From G965212005 sp965212005 (lineage in GTDB: Bacteria; Pseudomonadota; Gammaproteobacteria; Porifericomitales; Porifericomitaceae): 64,000 bases of DNA. Under the pieces are notes generated by a model, which had not been told where the DNA came from, ran no database searches, and was given only the letters and a program-made list of their open reading frames with translations. Within the stretch, counting starts at the first letter, position 1. Each line of letters begins with the position of its first letter. A program made the translations under genes and the position numbers. Location: positions 248,001 to 312,000 of the forward strand of contig OZ243038.1 of NCBI GenBank assembly GCA_965212005.1. Reading direction: 5' to 3'. Below are positions 28,269 to 37,125 of the stretch, in pieces.

Positions 28269-28451
28269 AGAAAACAGGAACATTAACTTAACTGCTTTCT
28301 TACAGAGAGTATCCGTATTAAACCGGGTCATGCTTAATGCGCTTCAGGTTCAGTAGTCGGTTGGGTCGGGCAGTCTTGCCCGATTTCCACCTCTCTGCTA
28401 GGATGTACGGAGCACTAGGTGGCTCGTGGAGCGTGGATTAGTGATCATGGC

Positions 28452-29564
28452 ATGTTTGCTGCAGAACGTTTGATACGCCAACAATTGGAACGGGCAGACA
28501 TCCTCGTGGGCGGTCAGCGCCCCTGGGATATACACGTGCATGATCAGCGGGCATACCGTGAGACGCTGGGGCGCGGCACCTTGGGAGCCGGAGAAGCCTG
28601 GATGAACGGGTGGTTTGACTGCTCCTCATTGGATCAAATGATTGAGCGCCTGTACGTCAGCGGTTTCGTCGCGCGCTTACACAAGCGCCCGCAGCTTGCT
28701 TCGCTGTGGTCTTTCTTTTTCAACTATCAAAGTCGCAGGCGTGCCTTCCAGGTAGGCCGCAGGCACTACGACATCGGCAATGATTTGTACAGCAGAATGC
28801 TGGATCGCCGCATGATTTATTCCTGTGGTTGGTGGAGCGACGGTGCGACCGACCTGGATCAAGCCCAGGAGAAAAAATTAGAGCTGGTCGCCCGCAAGCT
28901 GGATCTGAAGCCCGGTATGAAGGTGTTGGACATCGGCTGTGGCTGGGGAGGAGCAGCTGCCTGGTATGCCGATCATTACGGCGTGCAGGTTTGTGGGATC
29001 ACAGTGTCAAAGCAGCAGTGGCTGCACGCGCAGGAGACTTGGGGACAAAGTCGGAACGTGGAGTTTTTTTTGCTGGACTACCGGGATTTGAAATAGCGCT
29101 ATGACGCCGTTTATTCCATCGGCATGTTTGAGCACGTCGGCCCGCGCAATTATGCAGCCTACATGAACGTCGTACGGCATTGCTTGCGGCCGGGCGGATT
29201 GTTTTTGCTGCAAACGATTGGCGGAAACTTCTCCGGCAGGAGCATGAACCCATGGACGACGCGGTATATATTTCCCAACGGTTCTCTGCCTTCTCCAAGG
29301 CAATTAACAAAGGCGCTGGAGAAAACCTTCATTTTGGAAGACTGGCACAACTTCGGGCTTGACTATGATCGTACGCTGATGTTCTGGTATCGGAATTTCA
29401 TCTCTGCCTGGCCCGAGTTGGCTTCCCGTTATGGAGAGCGCTTTCGCCGCATGTGGGAATACTACCTGTTGAGTTGCGCAGCCGCCTTTCGTACCCGCAA
29501 CCTCAACTTATGGCAAGTCCTGCTGTCGTGCGGAGACCGGCTGAAAGTTCCTCCTTGCCGTTAA
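28452..29564 (+). pseudogene. cfa: Cyclopropane-fatty-acyl-phospholipid synthase with internal amber codon
   Basis: The reading frame is full length (370 codons against 382 in E. coli Cfa) and matches the family from end to end: GTLGAGEAWMNGWFDC, FQVGRRHYDIGNDLYSRML, the SAM-binding VLDIGCGWGG, SIGMFEHVGPRNY, YIFPNGSLPS, EDWHNFGLDYDRTLMFW. One codon, 215 at 29094-29096, is TAG, between YRDLK and RYDAVYS, where E. coli has an ordinary residue. Termination there would remove the catalytic C-terminal 40%. No other damage is seen, so the mutation is recent, a sequencing error, or read through. The enzyme methylenates unsaturated phospholipid chains using SAM. Confidence 0.9.
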
Positions 29565-29644
29565 GCCGGCTTTCAGGCTGCAGGCACCCCGGCCAGCCTG
29601 TATTTGCGAGAGCATGGCTGGCACTGCATGAAGCAATCCGCCTG

Positions 29645-30304
29645 CTAGTTTTTGTCAGACAGCGTTAAGCTAGTGCCGTCGCGCAGCAGGTTCATTCGGT
29701 CGAGAAAGGAATTCCCCAGTAATACGAACGGGGGAAATTTACCTTCGTGCACCACGGCCTGGACGCGGTTCTCCTCGATCGGGCCGACTGTCACCGAGTC
29801 CAGCGATATCCTGTAGCCCCGGCTATACCCGCTGGCGGTAGTTAAATAGGCGGTTTTCCCTTTCTTGAAGTTCAGGCCAATGCGCTTGGCGGTGATCTCA
29901 TTCATGGAAATGAAACTGGCCCCGGTATCCACCAGGAAGTCAACAGGTATACCGTTGATCGTGCCCGTTATGCTGTAATGTCCCCTGGAATCCGGAAACA
30001 ATTCCAATGATGCCCGCTCCGGTTTCTTGAAGGCGGTCGATACAGAAGAGGTGTTGCCGAGCGCATAGCTCCGCTGCTCGCCGTTAATCTCCAAGACGGC
30101 TTCCCGGCTGTTGCTGGAGATCAGCTTGACTCCCTCCGGACTCGTCTGTCCGGCACGCAGAGAGCGTTGCTTGCCGTCAATTTCTAATATAGCCCAATTC
30201 TCGGACAAGCCTTTCACCTGGATTTTTTCTGCCGCCTGAAGCGGACCAAGCAGTGCAAAAAGAAACGTACAGAAGATAAAAAAGCAGGCAGGAAATGTAC
30301 GCAT
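29645..30304 (-). CDS. Retropepsin-like aspartic protease, exported
   Basis: A 219-residue protein with signal peptide (CFFIFCTFLFALLGPLQA). The C-terminal half has the single-lobed retropepsin motif FLVDTGASFISMN and later VLLGNSFLDRM, as in the TIGR02281 clan AA protease family that works as a dimer in the periplasm. The N-terminal half contains two related short segments (LEIDGKQRSLRAG and LEINGEQRSYALG), a duplication seen in several members. Biological substrate unknown. Convergent with the cfa remnant. Confidence 0.88.
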   Translation of the reverse strand: MRTFPACFFIFCTFLFALLGPLQAAEKIQVKGLSENWAILEIDGKQRSLRAGQTSPEGVKLISSNSREAVLEINGEQRSYALGNTSSVSTAFKKPERASLELFPDSRGHYSITGTINGIPVDFLVDTGASFISMNEITAKRIGLNFKKGKTAYLTTASGYSRGYRISLDSVTVGPIEENRVQAVVHEGKFPPFVLLGNSFLDRMNLLRDGTSLTLSDKN

Positions 30305-30788
30305 GAACGGCTTCTCTCAAGCCTCATTTTGTATGGCATCCGAAGGATGAGGCTTATAGCAAAGATACGGCAGCAGGTTTCTGCTGTCAATCATGTCCTG
30401 AAAGTGTTCGTTGGCTTGTCCATCCTGATTCGCCGCAATCTGCCGGGCAGCGCATTCGGCCACCGTGTTTACTGTGCCGGCAGCCGCTCCAATGTTGATT
30501 CCCCTGCCTTTGTGCAGAGCAGGCAGCACCCTTGCCGGGGGGGTGCTGCCGACGAGCAGGCACGCCCGATGACGAATGGATGACTCATCTTCAGCTTGTT
30601 TGTGTCGGCGCCGACCACAAAATACAAGCCTGGCCTGATTCTGACGCTGTGCAGTGAGTGCTTCTGAGCCGGCCTGGCCCGGCTGTCTGGCAGTCTATTG
30701 ATAGTGCTTGACTTTCAGTTTATTATGAATGAAACCGCAGAAAATGCACAACGTCATAACTGACATGTACTAAAATGAAAAGAGCCGC
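30305..30788. other. intergenic region upstream of DAHP synthase
   Basis: About 480 bases without a convincing gene. It holds a perfect 10-base stem (GGCAGCACCC 30522-30531 with its complement 30541-30550) not followed by T-runs, and an AT-richer stretch at 30700-30785 that probably carries the promoter of the downstream gene (TTGACT at 30709). Confidence 0.4.
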
Positions 30789-31910
30789 ATGATACTGATA
30801 CTGCGTCCAGACGCAAGCAAGAAATCTTCGGAATACCAGTTGCTGCTGGAGCATCTGGATGGACTGGATAATATTAAATACCGGGTTCACGATGTCTTGG
30901 GAAGTCAGCAGACTTTGACTGAAATCTATTTAATTGGTGACACCTCCTCGCTGGAGAATAATCGTTTCGACGGCCTGGAAATCGTCGATCAGGTCATCCG
31001 GGTGTCCCAGGAATATCGCGTGTTGGGACGCCACGAGGAGGATACGCGCTCTTACCGCATCAATTACAACGGACTCACGTTTTCCCAGGACAATTTGCAC
31101 GTCTTTGCCGGATTGTGCGCGGTGGACAATCGAGAGAACGTTGAGCGCATGATGCGAGCCTTGCAGGAATTTGGTCAGCATTGTGCCCGCATGGGGGCCT
31201 ACAAGCCCAGAACGAATCCCTATTTTTTCCAGGGACGTGGAAGCTCTTGCCTGTCCTACGTGTTCGAGTTGGCCGGCAAGTACGGGATTCACGTATTGGC
31301 CATGGAGATCACCCACGAGAAACATATCGATGAGATCCGACAGGCCCTGGAACAAACCGGGAACCCGACCGGCGTCATGCTTCAGATTGGCACGCGCAAC
31401 AGCCAGAATTTTGAACTTCTGAAGAGCGTTGGCAGACAGCAAGATTTTCCAGTGCTGTTTAAGCGTGGGTTTGGCATTACGCTGAATGAATCCTTGAATG
31501 CCGCTGAATACCTGGCCAGCGAAGGCAATGATCGCGTGATCTTCTGCCTGCGTGGCGTTAAAACAAACCTGGGAGACCCGCACCGCAACCTGGTTGACTT
31601 TGCCCATATTCCGATAGTGAAGCGCCTGACTCGAATGCCGGTGTGCATTGATCCCTCTCACTCCGTGGGGACTTTGAATGTTTCGAATGACGGTATTCCT
31701 GACGTGTTTCACGCCACGGTACAAGGGGTCATTGCGGGAGCTAATATGATATTGGTTGATTTTCACCCTGAACCGGCGAGAGCCCTGGTGGATGCGGCAC
31801 AGGCGTTAAGCCTGCAGGAACTGCCCTGGTTTCTGGAAGACGTACAAATGGCGCGAGACTTGTATGAACGCCGCGTGCGATTGGTTGCCCGATCAAAGGA
31901 CGCCGGCTGA
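30789..31910 (+). CDS. 3-deoxy-7-phosphoheptulonate synthase (type I beta-like)
   Basis: A 373-residue DAHP synthase joining phosphoenolpyruvate and erythrose 4-phosphate, the entry to aromatic amino acid synthesis. An N-terminal ferredoxin-like domain of about 90 residues precedes a KDO8P/DAHP-type barrel: FAGLCAVDNRENVERMM, GAYKPRTNPYFFQG, IGTRNSQNFELLKSVG, VLFKRGFGITLNE, CLRGVKT, VCIDPSHSVGT and DFHPEPARAL. The N-terminal domain is often a feedback-control site in this subgroup. It stands alone with its own upstream region. Confidence 0.88.
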   Translation: MILILRPDASKKSSEYQLLLEHLDGLDNIKYRVHDVLGSQQTLTEIYLIGDTSSLENNRFDGLEIVDQVIRVSQEYRVLGRHEEDTRSYRINYNGLTFSQDNLHVFAGLCAVDNRENVERMMRALQEFGQHCARMGAYKPRTNPYFFQGRGSSCLSYVFELAGKYGIHVLAMEITHEKHIDEIRQALEQTGNPTGVMLQIGTRNSQNFELLKSVGRQQDFPVLFKRGFGITLNESLNAAEYLASEGNDRVIFCLRGVKTNLGDPHRNLVDFAHIPIVKRLTRMPVCIDPSHSVGTLNVSNDGIPDVFHATVQGVIAGANMILVDFHPEPARALVDAAQALSLQELPWFLEDVQMARDLYERRVRLVARSKDAG

Positions 31911-32050
31911 CAAGGTTGCCGCGGCGGCCTTGACGAAAAGAACGTTGGCAGCCGCTTGACGTGTCACTTCCGTTGCAGATCCAGCATCGGATGGACAAAA
32001 GTTCCGCTTGAAGGCTGTTAGCGAGTCGCTTCTGCCAGGAGCATGAAGAA

Positions 32051-33028
32051 ATGACGAAGGAGGCAGGTCATTCCCGTTTGTTAATACTCGGGTCCGGGCC
32101 TGCCGGATACACGGCAGCCTTGTACGGTGCACGAGCCAACTTGGCGCCACGGCTGATTACCGGTCTTGAACGCGGCGGTCAATTGAGTACCACGACTGAC
32201 GTGGAAAATTGGCCGGGCGATCCAAAAGATTTGCAGGGGCCGGAGTTAATGGATCGCATGTTGCGGCATGTAGAGCGCTTTAGAGTACAAGTTATCGCCG
32301 ACCAGGTGCAGCGGGTTGAGTTGGCACAGCGCCCCTTCCGCCTGTACGGCGACGCCGATGTCTATACCTGCGACGCGCTCATCGTTGCCACCGGGGCTTC
32401 CGCCCGTTACCTCGGGTTGCCCTCTGAATCGGCTTACCTGGGCCGCGGCGTGTCCGCTTGTGCCACCTGCGATGGTTATTTCTACAGGGATCAGCCAGTG
32501 GCCGTTATCGGCGGTGGTAATACCGCCGTAGAGGAGGCACTGTACTTGTCTAATATTGCGTCGCAAGTGACGCTGGTACATCGCCGGGATCAGTTGAGAG
32601 CGGAAAAAATCCTGGCTGATCGATTGTTCCGCCGGGTGGAAAAAAAGAAAATCCAATTGCTATGGAACCACGTCCTGACCGAGGTACTGGGCAATGACGA
32701 GGGCGTGAATGGAATCCGGTTGCGGCAGGTACAAAGCGGCGAGAGCCGTGAACTGCAAACACGAGGCGTGTTTATCGCCATCGGGCATACCCCCAATACC
32801 GGTTTTCTGGAGGGCCAGATTGAGATGGACGGCGGCTATCTGCGCGTGCGGGGCGAGCTGCGGGGCATGTCCACCGCTACCAGTGTTTCCGGCGTCTTCG
32901 CCGCTGGAGATGTGGCGGACCGGGTTTATCGTCAGGCAATCACTGCCGCCGGTAGCGGGTGCATGGCTGCCTTGGACGCTGAAGCCTGGCTGGAATCGCA
33001 AGGGGCTGCGATCTCGTCCGTTCGCTAA
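32051..33028 (+). CDS. trxB: Thioredoxin reductase
   Basis: A 325-residue NADPH-dependent flavoenzyme. FAD-binding GSGPAGYTAALYGARA, NADPH-binding GGGNTAVEEALYL, redox-active CATCDGYF and C-terminal GVFAAGDVAD are all intact. It reduces thioredoxin in the cytoplasm. It converges with dksA, with 17 bases between the stops. Confidence 0.95.
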   Translation: MTKEAGHSRLLILGSGPAGYTAALYGARANLAPRLITGLERGGQLSTTTDVENWPGDPKDLQGPELMDRMLRHVERFRVQVIADQVQRVELAQRPFRLYGDADVYTCDALIVATGASARYLGLPSESAYLGRGVSACATCDGYFYRDQPVAVIGGGNTAVEEALYLSNIASQVTLVHRRDQLRAEKILADRLFRRVEKKKIQLLWNHVLTEVLGNDEGVNGIRLRQVQSGESRELQTRGVFIAIGHTPNTGFLEGQIEMDGGYLRVRGELRGMSTATSVSGVFAAGDVADRVYRQAITAAGSGCMAALDAEAWLESQGAAISSVR

Positions 33029-33045
33029 CGGAGGCAGGTGAGCTG

Positions 33046-34218
33046 TCAGCCGAACTGCCGCTCCCGGATTTCATCCAGGCGCTTGCAATCAATGCACAGC
33101 TGCGCCATCGGACGCGCTTCCAGGCGGCGCACGCCTATCTCGATACCGCACTTTTCACAGTAGCCGTAGTTTCCTTCCTCCAGGTTTTGAATGGCTTCGT
33201 CTATCTTCTGACTCAGTTTCCGTTCCCGGTCCCTGGCTCGCAGTTCCAGCGAAAATTCCTCTTCTTGCGTAGCCCGGTCATTGGCATCCGGGAAGTTGGC
33301 GGCGCCGTCACGCATGTGATGGACCGTGCGCCGCATTTCCTCGAATAATTCAGCCCGGCGCTGTTTTAAGATGGTGCGAAAATGCTCAACCTGGGATGGG
33401 TTCATATAGGCCTCGCCCTGTTTGGACTGATAGCGAGGAAAGGTCTTTTTACGTGGTTTGTCAGCCAAGGTGCTGGCGCGGTCTACGCTCAGAATCTTGT
33501 CTACCGTGCGGGGGCCCGCCGACGCCCGGCGTGTGGTGAAAGTTTTGGAAGAGCCGGGGTTTGAGCTCATAGCGCGCCGGGCAGAGCCTGTTTTGCTACC
33601 CGAGGAAGCATCGGCACTCCGGCGCCTGGAGGAGCTTGGAGCGCCCGAGGAAGCATCGGCACTCCGGCGTCTGGAGGAGCTTGATGCGCCCGAGGAGGCA
33701 CCGGCACTCCGGCGTCTGGAGGAGCTTGATGCGCCTGAAGAGGCACCGGCACTCCGGCGCCTGGAGGAGCTTGATGCGCCCGAGGAGGCACCGGCACTCC
33801 GGCGTCTGGAGGAGCTTGATGCGCCTGAGGAGGCACCGGCACTCCGGCGTCTGGAGGAGCTTGATGCGCCCGAGGAGGCGCCGGCACTCCGGCGCCTGGA
33901 GGAGCTTGATGCGCCCGAAGAGGCGCCGGCACTCCGGCGCCTGGAGGAGCTTGGGGCGCCCGAGGAGGCGTCGGCACTCCGGCGTCTGGAGGAGCTTGGG
34001 GCGCCCGAGGAGGCGCCGGCACTCCGGCGCCCGGAGGTGGTTTTGGCGGCGGATTGAGTGCTCGTGGCCCGCTTGCTGCTGACCGTGCCGGACGCAGCTT
34101 TCGCACCTTTAGGGGCCGTCCTGGCCGCTTTGGGCGCATTCTTGTCCTTTGCTCGGCGCGAGGCTGAACCTCGTTCCTGCCCCGGCGCAGATGGGTTCCC
34201 ACTCTTAGCGATGCTCAT
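33046..34218 (-). CDS. dksA: DksA with long repetitive cationic N-terminal extension
   Basis: A 390-residue protein. The last 120 residues are a close match to canonical DksA, which binds the RNA polymerase secondary channel and works with ppGpp: YMNPSQVEHFR, coiled-coil tip FPDANDRATQEEEF with the two key aspartates and alanine, and a four-cysteine zinc finger (YCEKCG, then CIDCK). Ahead of it lies a tail of about 250 residues rich in Ser, Arg, Lys and Ala. Its central part is ten 15-residue repeats of the type SSRRRSAGASSGASS. E. coli DksA has only about 30 residues before the corresponding point. The tail is probably disordered and DNA- or RNA-binding, like histone H1-type or AlgP tails; that is inference. 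Confidence 0.9.
   Translation of the reverse strand: MSIAKSGNPSAPGQERGSASRRAKDKNAPKAARTAPKGAKAASGTVSSKRATSTQSAAKTTSGRRSAGASSGAPSSSRRRSADASSGAPSSSRRRSAGASSGASSSSRRRSAGASSGASSSSRRRSAGASSGASSSSRRRSAGASSGASSSSRRRSAGASSGASSSSRRRSAGASSGASSSSRRRSADASSGAPSSSRRRSADASSGSKTGSARRAMSSNPGSSKTFTTRRASAGPRTVDKILSVDRASTLADKPRKKTFPRYQSKQGEAYMNPSQVEHFRTILKQRRAELFEEMRRTVHHMRDGAANFPDANDRATQEEEFSLELRARDRERKLSQKIDEAIQNLEEGNYGYCEKCGIEIGVRRLEARPMAQLCIDCKRLDEIRERQFG
33600..34043. repeat. 45-bp tandem repeat inside dksA, about ten copies
   Basis: Ten head-to-tail copies of a 45-base unit (CGGCACTCCGGCG at its core) differing at only a few positions, mainly codons giving Gly/Asp and Ser/Pro variation. Because the unit is a multiple of three, copy number changes would keep dksA in frame. 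Inner copies are more alike than outer ones, as expected from slippage or unequal exchange. Confidence 0.95.
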
Positions 34219-35085
34219 CCGTCTGTTTCCTTCCCCTGTTCCCTGTAGCGGACTTTATAAAGTTTAGTTTATCGGAAATGATCTGAGATGGCAGCTATTT
34301 TACCGCTCCCGAGAAAGCCCGCAGGGTACCCCTGGACCATTATCCTTGGTGGAACCATGAATACCAGAGAATCGATGCTATGACAAGTCTATCCCAGGTC
34401 TTTTCCTCCAGCTTGCCAGGAGGCGTGGTGAGCTCTGCCTGCGACCGCGGGCGCAGTGCGTATTCCTGCCGCGTTTACGGATATGATGGTGGGCGCTGGA
34501 CCAGCAGGCAGTACTCGGCCTGCGTTATCATGATTCAGTCCAGACTACAGAACGGGCACTGCTGATTGGCCAACCGCGACCGTGACGCCGAGCTCCACTC
34601 GGCGCCGCAGCGGATCCGGAAAGTTTCGGCAAGCCCCCGATCCACAGTCCATTTGGGGATGTAATCGTCCGGAGAGTGACACTTTCGCATCAAAATTATG
34701 TCTAAACCTAGTCTACAAGATGAGAAAGCCGTATAATGGTAGTGTGATCATGTCGGCACGGCAGCGATCAGGGTGGGATTTGATTCACGCTGGAGATTCT
34801 CATCGCCGGGATGCAATGAAATGCAGATCGATCCTTGATGCGGTCGGGAAAGGTCGGCGAGCATGCGCCAGCATAGTCCGTGAAGCAGAGGATTCCTTTG
34901 CCTCTACGGCCTGCTGGCTTCAAAGGACTTAGGACAGACTGAATTGCGTCTGCGTAAACATGGGCAGGGCAGGCGTGGTGGTAATGGCGCGGTGTTCAGC
35001 GGGCGGCAGCTGGGTACCGGTTGAAGACAAACCCTGCCATATCATGTACAGGCGCAGTTGGAAGATTAGCCGTTCCATGCAACGA
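34219..35085. other. intergenic region between dksA and rimP
   Basis: About 870 bases holding divergent promoters. A TATAAT string at about 34733 is a candidate -10 for the rimP-nusA operon. A tRNA gene, common at this place in relatives, is not convincingly present. Short open frames have no recognisable product. Confidence 0.4.
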
Positions 35086-35559
35086 ATGGAAGACAGGACC
35101 AAAGTGTACGGGAACAATCAGAAATTGACAGAATTGATCGCACCGGCGGTGTCAGCACTCGGTTACGAGATGTGGGGCCTGGAGCGGTTAAGCATAGGCA
35201 AAGAACAGGTGCTGCGCGTCTATATAGACTGTGCGCAAGGGATCCGCTTGAGCGATTGCCAACGAGTGAGCGAACAGCTGGACAGCGTGCTGGACTTGCA
35301 TGCTCCGATCACCGGAGAATACGTTCTGAAAGTTTCTTCTCCAAGCATTGATCGACCGCTTTTCAACCTGGAACAAATGGCTCGTTTTGCGGGCCATCGC
35401 GTGCAGCTGAAAACCGGCGTTCCGATTGAAGGACGGCGTCACTTTAACGGTATTATAGAGAAAGTGGAGCGAGACCAAGTGCAAATTGGCACCGAAGGAC
35501 GGATTTACGCCATTGCCGCTGAGGCGATCGAGCAAGCATGCCTGCAACAGAGTTTCTGA
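35086..35559 (+). CDS. rimP: Ribosome maturation factor RimP
   Basis: A 157-residue RimP: LTELIAPAVSALGYEMWGLE, LRVYIDCAQGIRLSDCQRVS, EQLDSVLD and the EYVLKVSSPSIDRPL signature. It assists 30S subunit maturation. Start choice between ATG 35077 and 35086 is open; neither has a strong ribosome binding site. First gene of rimP-nusA-infB-rbfA-truB. Confidence 0.93.
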   Translation: MEDRTKVYGNNQKLTELIAPAVSALGYEMWGLERLSIGKEQVLRVYIDCAQGIRLSDCQRVSEQLDSVLDLHAPITGEYVLKVSSPSIDRPLFNLEQMARFAGHRVQLKTGVPIEGRRHFNGIIEKVERDQVQIGTEGRIYAIAAEAIEQACLQQSF

Positions 35560-35580
35560 ACAATGGAAGATGAAACCTTA

Positions 35581-37125
35581 ATGAATAAAACAGCCCCTGC
35601 GGGCAAAGAAATCCTGAGAGTAGTGGAAGCTGTTTCCAATGAAAAGCGGGTCAGCAAGGAAATTATCTTTCAGGCCATTGAAGCTGCCTTGGCCAGTGCC
35701 ACTAAAAAGCGCCATCGCTTGGATCTGGAAGTGCGTGTGGCAGTGGACCGTAGCTCGGGCCACTACGAGACTTTCCGGCGTTGGGAAGTGGTGGCCGATG
35801 AGGACGAACCCGCGTTGGAGTTCCCGGATCGGCAGATCCGTCTTGCGGATGCCCGGCAGCAAAAGCCTGACGTCCAGATCGATGAATACCTGGAAAGCCC
35901 GATCGATTCCGTCGAATTTGGCCGCATTGGTGCCCAAAATGCAAGGCACGTCATTGTACAAAAAGTGCGCGAAGCAGAGCGTGCCCGAGTGGTGGAAGTC
36001 TACCAGCACCGGGTGTTGCAGATGGTGACCGGTATTGTGAAGAGCACGGATCGCAACGGAGCCGTGATTGACCTGGGCGATAATGTCGAGGGCTTTCTGC
36101 CGCGCAGTGAGATGATTCCCAGGGAGAACGTGCGTTCCGGAGATCGCATGCGCTGCTACCTGCGAGAAGTGCGTCCGGCACCTCGGGGACCACAGCTAGT
36201 ATTGAGCCGCACTGCCACCGAATTGTTGATTGAACTGTTTAAGCTTGAGGTGCCGGAAATTAATGAAGGCCTGATTGAGATCGTCAAGGGAGCCCGGGAT
36301 CCAGGCTTCCGGGCGCGCATCGCCGTGCGTGCTACGGAGACTCGCACGGATCCGATCGGAGCCTGTGTGGGCATGCGTGGCTCCCGGGTGCAGGCCGTCT
36401 CCAATGAATTGGCCGGGGAGCGGGTCGACATCGTGCAGTGGGACGAAAATCCGGCTCAATACGCCATTAACGCGATGGTTCCGGCGGATATTATCTCCGT
36501 GGTGGCGGATGAGGACGTCCGCAGCATGGATCTTATCGTAGAGGAAGAAAATCTCTCCCAGGCAATCGGTCGGGGAGGACAGAACGTGAAGCTGGCCAGC
36601 GATTTGATCGGGTGGGAACTGAACGTGATTTCCGTGGAAGAAGCGGAAACCAAGCATGAAGACAAGGCGCGCACACTGCAGGAAATTTTCCAGCGCCACC
36701 TGGCAGTGGATGAGGAACTGTCCAATATCCTGGTGCAGGAAGGCTTTTCTTCCATTGAGGAGATCGCGTACGTGCCGGAGAATGAATTTCAGAATATTGA
36801 GGAATTTAAAAACGACGAAAGCCTGGTTGCACAACTGCGTAAACGCGCCAAGGATTGGCTATTGACCAGGGAATTAGCGAAGGAGATCAAGCTAATGGAC
36901 GTCAAGCCGGCGGAAAACCTGTTGTCCATGGAAGGCATGGACCAGGACTTGGCTTATCAACTGGCCAGTTGCGGTGTGGTCACGATGGAAGACCTGGCAG
37001 ACCAGTCGATCGATGAACTCCTGGAAATCGAGGACATCGACAAAGAGCGGGCCGGAGCCCTGATTATGACGGCGCGGGCTCCACAGCTGGAAAAAATGGG
37101 GCGCGAGGAAAGAGGCGATGTTTGA
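35581..37125 (+). CDS. nusA: Transcription termination/antitermination factor NusA
   Basis: A 514-residue NusA. The N-terminal RNA polymerase-binding domain (ILRVVEAVSNEKRVSKEII) is followed by S1 (about 130-200, GIVKSTDRNGAVIDLGD), KH1 with GACVGMRGSRVQAV, KH2 with QAIGRGGQNVKLAS, and two C-terminal acidic repeats (EEIAYVPENEFQNIEEF and TMEDLADQSIDELLEIEDI). Start at ATG 35581, 21 bases after rimP. The end overlaps infB by 8 bases. Confidence 0.96.
   Translation: MNKTAPAGKEILRVVEAVSNEKRVSKEIIFQAIEAALASATKKRHRLDLEVRVAVDRSSGHYETFRRWEVVADEDEPALEFPDRQIRLADARQQKPDVQIDEYLESPIDSVEFGRIGAQNARHVIVQKVREAERARVVEVYQHRVLQMVTGIVKSTDRNGAVIDLGDNVEGFLPRSEMIPRENVRSGDRMRCYLREVRPAPRGPQLVLSRTATELLIELFKLEVPEINEGLIEIVKGARDPGFRARIAVRATETRTDPIGACVGMRGSRVQAVSNELAGERVDIVQWDENPAQYAINAMVPADIISVVADEDVRSMDLIVEEENLSQAIGRGGQNVKLASDLIGWELNVISVEEAETKHEDKARTLQEIFQRHLAVDEELSNILVQEGFSSIEEIAYVPENEFQNIEEFKNDESLVAQLRKRAKDWLLTRELAKEIKLMDVKPAENLLSMEGMDQDLAYQLASCGVVTMEDLADQSIDELLEIEDIDKERAGALIMTARAPQLEKMGREERGDV

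Noticed and set aside
30317..30529. 70-codon minus-strand frame upstream of the DAHP synthase gene
   Set aside because: Overlapped by equally open frames on the other strand, with no similarity or ribosome binding site.
33600..34043. CRISPR-like array
   Set aside because: Units are contiguous 45-mers without unique spacers and lie within the dksA reading frame.
33458..34057. Long plus-strand open frame of 199 codons opposite dksA
   Set aside because: It is kept open by the 45-base repeat unit (multiple of three) and encodes only LRRLEEL-type repeats; dksA on the other strand is clearly real.
34963..35038. Possible tRNA upstream of rimP
   Set aside because: GGCAGGG and CCCTGCC are 76 bases apart like an acceptor stem, but there is no TTCRA T-loop and the D and anticodon stems do not pair.
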